Positions 4,745 through 5,219 of a DNA stretch of 5,219 bases are shown here, one piece after another. The first letter of the stretch is position 1; each line of letters opens with the position of its first letter. The position numbers and the translations under genes are program-made. The DNA comes from Omnitrophica bacterium GWA2_52_8 (lineage in GTDB: Bacteria; Omnitrophota; Omnitrophia; Omnitrophales; Aquincolibacteriaceae): NCBI GenBank assembly GCA_001804025.1, contig MHFC01000091.1:1-5219 (forward strand), given 5' to 3'. The notes under the pieces were generated by a model, which was not told where the DNA came from, did not search any database, and was given only the letters and a program-made list of their open reading frames with translations.

Positions 4745-5178
4745 ATACTGAAAAACATAAAGTATGCCCAGACAAGGAGTATGAGAATTTTACTAATCAT
4801 CTTCGGCACCTGAACGATAAAATTATTCAGGTTTCACTGTCCTTTGTCCAAATTGCTACTGCAATTATCGGCGGCTCATTTTATCTTAAATTTACGTACC
4901 CGACTGAAAGCAAAGATTATTGGTGGCCTGTCGATCTGCTTCTGATATGCGTCGGAGTCGGGCACATATTCATTATTTTAAAGAATCTGCAAGCTTGGCG
5001 AGCCTATAGAAAAAAATTATCCGAGAAATTTGATATCGAATTGCCAAAGGGCAGTCGGTGGTGCCAAAGCGAAGTCGCCATGTGTACCCTTATAATCGTG
5101 GTAATTTTAGGATTTATCTACTTTAATCCAATGGGCAGGCCCGCAATATACGCAGCATTATTTTGTTTGTGTAATTAG
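4741..5178 (+). CDS. Unrecognised membrane protein with about three transmembrane segments
   Basis: A 145-residue protein with no family I can name. A hydrophilic N-terminal 28 residues (MNTEKHKVCPDKEYENFTNH start) is followed by hydrophobic segments at about 29-49 (IQVSLSFVQIATAIIGGSFYL), 63-81 (PVDLLLICVGVGHIFIILK) and 112-128 (VAMCTLIIVVILGFIYF). A short hydrophobic C terminus (134-144) could be a fourth. A basic, helical-looking loop (AWRAYRKKLSEKFD, 85-98) separates the second and third. Its ATG overlaps the stop of the preceding remnant frame (ATGA), and only a weak GGCGG (4726-4730) stands as ribosome binding site. Codon third positions are AT-richer than in the upstream genes, suggesting acquisition. 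It is not obviously part of the toxin-antitoxin pair. No function can be given. Confidence 0.65.
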   Translation: MNTEKHKVCPDKEYENFTNHLRHLNDKIIQVSLSFVQIATAIIGGSFYLKFTYPTESKDYWWPVDLLLICVGVGHIFIILKNLQAWRAYRKKLSEKFDIELPKGSRWCQSEVAMCTLIIVVILGFIYFNPMGRPAIYAALFCLCN

Positions 5179-5219
5179 GGTCTACTGAAAAATGTTTTTG
5201 GGTTGATGGTTAAAATTTT
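5179..5219. other. Right-edge AT-rich sequence, possible insertion-sequence end
   Basis: After the stop, the sequence GGGTCTACTGAAAAATG begins an AT-rich tail to the window edge. This general form (GG..CT.CTGAAAAA) resembles the terminal inverted repeats of several insertion-sequence families. No matching inverted copy is in the window, so this is only a suspicion. Confidence 0.15.

Overview
The window comes from a diderm (Gram-negative type) bacterium. It has an outer-membrane beta-barrel protein with a cleavable signal peptide, a periplasmic metal-binding protein and a secreted MsrA-MsrB fusion. Base composition is moderate (roughly half G+C by eye), with clear Shine-Dalgarno sites before most genes. 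Gene content and style would fit a deep-branching group such as Omnitrophota or a deltaproteobacterial relative, but the sequence alone does not settle the taxonomy. All supported genes are on the + strand.

Positions 1-2594 look like a metal-acquisition operon. First is the 3' end of a small CxxC- and His-containing membrane protein resembling the DUF2946 group (3-242). Next comes an outer-membrane porin-like protein with an N-terminal coiled coil (284-1606). Last is a ZnuA-like periplasmic metal-binding protein of the ABC cluster 9 family (1620-2594). Gaps are 41 and 13 bases. The inner-membrane permease and ATPase of such a transporter are not in the window. The inferred route is passage of a metal (probably zinc or manganese) through the outer membrane, then capture in the periplasm.

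The end of the ZnuA-like gene and the following gap hold the most striking structure here: five strong inverted repeats set almost end to end from 2542 to 2733. The first lies in the last codons of the gene and three are exactly abutting. Every imperfect pair in the main stems is A-C if the + strand is read as RNA, but G-U if the - strand is. This suggests either a structured RNA or a hairpin-type repeat element that landed on the gene's 3' end. A T-run follows at 2754-2760.

Positions 2814-3917 encode an MsrA-MsrB methionine sulfoxide reductase with a signal peptide. A second start (2877) has a much better ribosome binding site and would give a cytosolic form. A perfect 13-bp inverted repeat lies inside the MsrA part. 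Positions 3918-4114 hold weak hairpins and an AT-rich stretch with three copies of an ATATGG motif. This is probably the promoter/operator region of the next operon, a BrnT-type toxin (4115-4390) overlapping a CopG-type ribbon-helix-helix antitoxin (4371-4613). Positions 4614-4744 carry a protein-like reading-frame remnant and a small hairpin. Its stop overlaps (ATGA) the start of an unrecognised membrane protein with three probable membrane spans (4741-5178), which is AT-richer than its neighbours. The last 41 bases hold no gene I can support; they begin with a sequence that might be an insertion-sequence end. The right half, from about 3918 on, has the look of an accessory region.
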